Part shown: piece after piece, positions 12,893-13,279 of the stretch
How the letters are laid out: the number at the start of each line of letters is the position of its first letter
How positions within the stretch are numbered: position 1 is the stretch's first letter
Assembly: GCA_025464045.1 (NCBI GenBank)
Contig: JAODBQ010000555.1
Span: forward strand, 1 to 13,279
Source of the DNA: Ilumatobacteraceae bacterium
Lineage (GTDB): Bacteria > Actinomycetota > Acidimicrobiia > Acidimicrobiales > Ilumatobacteraceae
Direction of reading: 5' to 3'
DNA length: 13,279 nt
Program-made: the position numbers and the translations under genes
The notes under the pieces: model-generated
Told to the model about the DNA's origin: nothing
What the model saw: only the letters and a program-made list of their open reading frames with translations
Databases searched by the model: none

Positions 12893-13279
12893 CATCCGCT
12901 GCCGACGCCGTTGCCGAGGCGCACGGATCGGATCGGACGCGCATCGTGGCCGGGCTGATCCGAGCGACGGGGGACTGGTCGCTCGCCGAGGACGCGACCA
13001 GCGATGCGTTCGCGACGGCGCTCGTGCGTTGGGAGGTCGACGGCACGCCGGCGAACCCGGCGGCGTGGCTGGCCCTCGCGGCGCGGCGCCGCGCGATCGA
13101 TCTGTTGCGCCGGGCAGCGTCCGAACGCGCCAAGCTCGCCGCGGCGGCGATCATCATCGACGAGGACCCCGCCACGGCGGACTATGACAGTCTGCGCCTG
13201 TTCTTCACCTGCTGACACCCCGCGCTGTCACTGCCGGCGCAGGTCGCGCTGACGTTGCGGACGATCGCGTGGGTGGACG
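12889..13279 (+). pseudogene. ECF42-type sigma factor, 5' part, interrupted by in-frame TGA at codon 109 and cut by window end
   Basis: ECF42 factors are long ECF sigmas (about 400 residues, sigma2-sigma4 plus a TPR-like C-terminal domain) paired with DGPF genes. From ATG 12889 the frame reads a sigma2 region: RTRIVAGLIRATGDWSLAEDATSDAFATALVRW, then DGTPANPAAWLALAARRRAIDLLRR, then DYDSLRLFFTC. The next codon, 13213-13215, is TGA. Directly after it the same frame continues with HPALSLPAQVALTLRTIAWV to the window end, exactly the family's continuation (RLIFTCCHPAL...VALTLR). So the TGA replaces the second Cys of FTCCHPAL, with no frame change. Read literally the product is 108 residues and lacks sigma4. 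Options are a nonsense mutation (recent pseudogene), a sequencing or assembly error of one base, or recoding. The intact flanks on both sides argue for a single recent substitution. The ATGA overlap with the DGPF stop supports the start. Confidence 0.8.

Noticed and set aside
12268..13215. Plus-strand frame of 315 codons spanning the gap, the DGPF gene and the sigma gene
   Set aside because: Only its last 108 codons are the sigma factor; the upstream part is out-of-frame reading of the DGPF gene and low-complexity gap sequence. The ATGA overlap marks the true start at 12889.

Overview
The window is GC-rich (visibly well above 60%), with many GTG starts, few strong Shine-Dalgarno sites and several TAnnnT boxes lying exactly 7 nt before start codons. 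This fits a high-GC actinobacterium. The DUF4032 kinase-like protein, GlgE, an AglEFG-type transporter and an ECF42/DGPF pair point the same way, perhaps to the Acidimicrobiia, but the lineage is inferred from style, not proven.

Layout. (1) 1-1345, minus strand: the 5' 387 codons of glgE (maltose-1-phosphate glucan maltosyltransferase), running off the left edge, preceded by a 57-residue glycine-rich membrane-type small protein with a near-ideal ribosome binding site. (2) 1346-1770: a 425-bp gene-free divergent spacer with a 13-14 bp repeat array, a palindrome and a 20-bp tandem duplication. (3) 1771-4539, plus strand: an RsbW-like HATPase protein, a NarL-type response regulator with an altered acidic pocket, and a DUF4032 protein with an intact kinase-like active site. 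(4) 4596-7317, plus strand: a LacI-family repressor and a cytoplasmic GH13 alpha-glucosidase, 13 bp apart. (5) 8487-7327, minus strand: the MsmX/UgpC-type ATPase. Divergent from it, 8682-12189 on the plus strand: a lipoprotein sugar-binding protein and two permeases of the AglE-AglF-AglG type. (6) 12557-end, plus strand: a DGPF/YCII protein and an ECF42 sigma factor gene that carries an in-frame TGA at a conserved cysteine position.

Working model. The ABC system imports alpha-glucosides (maltose, trehalose, sucrose or similar), the GH13 enzyme splits them in the cytoplasm, and the LacI protein senses the sugar. I find the same perfect 12-bp palindrome, TGGAA-NN-TTCCA, in two places: 61 bp before the lacI start (4523-4534) and over the probable start point of aglE transcription (8599-8610). 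This makes one LacI regulon, joining the two separated transcription units, the best-supported regulatory reading of the window. GlgE next door would turn maltose-derived maltose-1-phosphate into alpha-glucan, so the region as a whole looks like alpha-glucoside uptake and storage. Nothing resembles phage, transposon, CRISPR, tRNA or rRNA. No unquestionably new system is visible; the items most worth checking are the sigma-factor TGA, the shared operator, the repeat array, and the signalling/kinase cluster.
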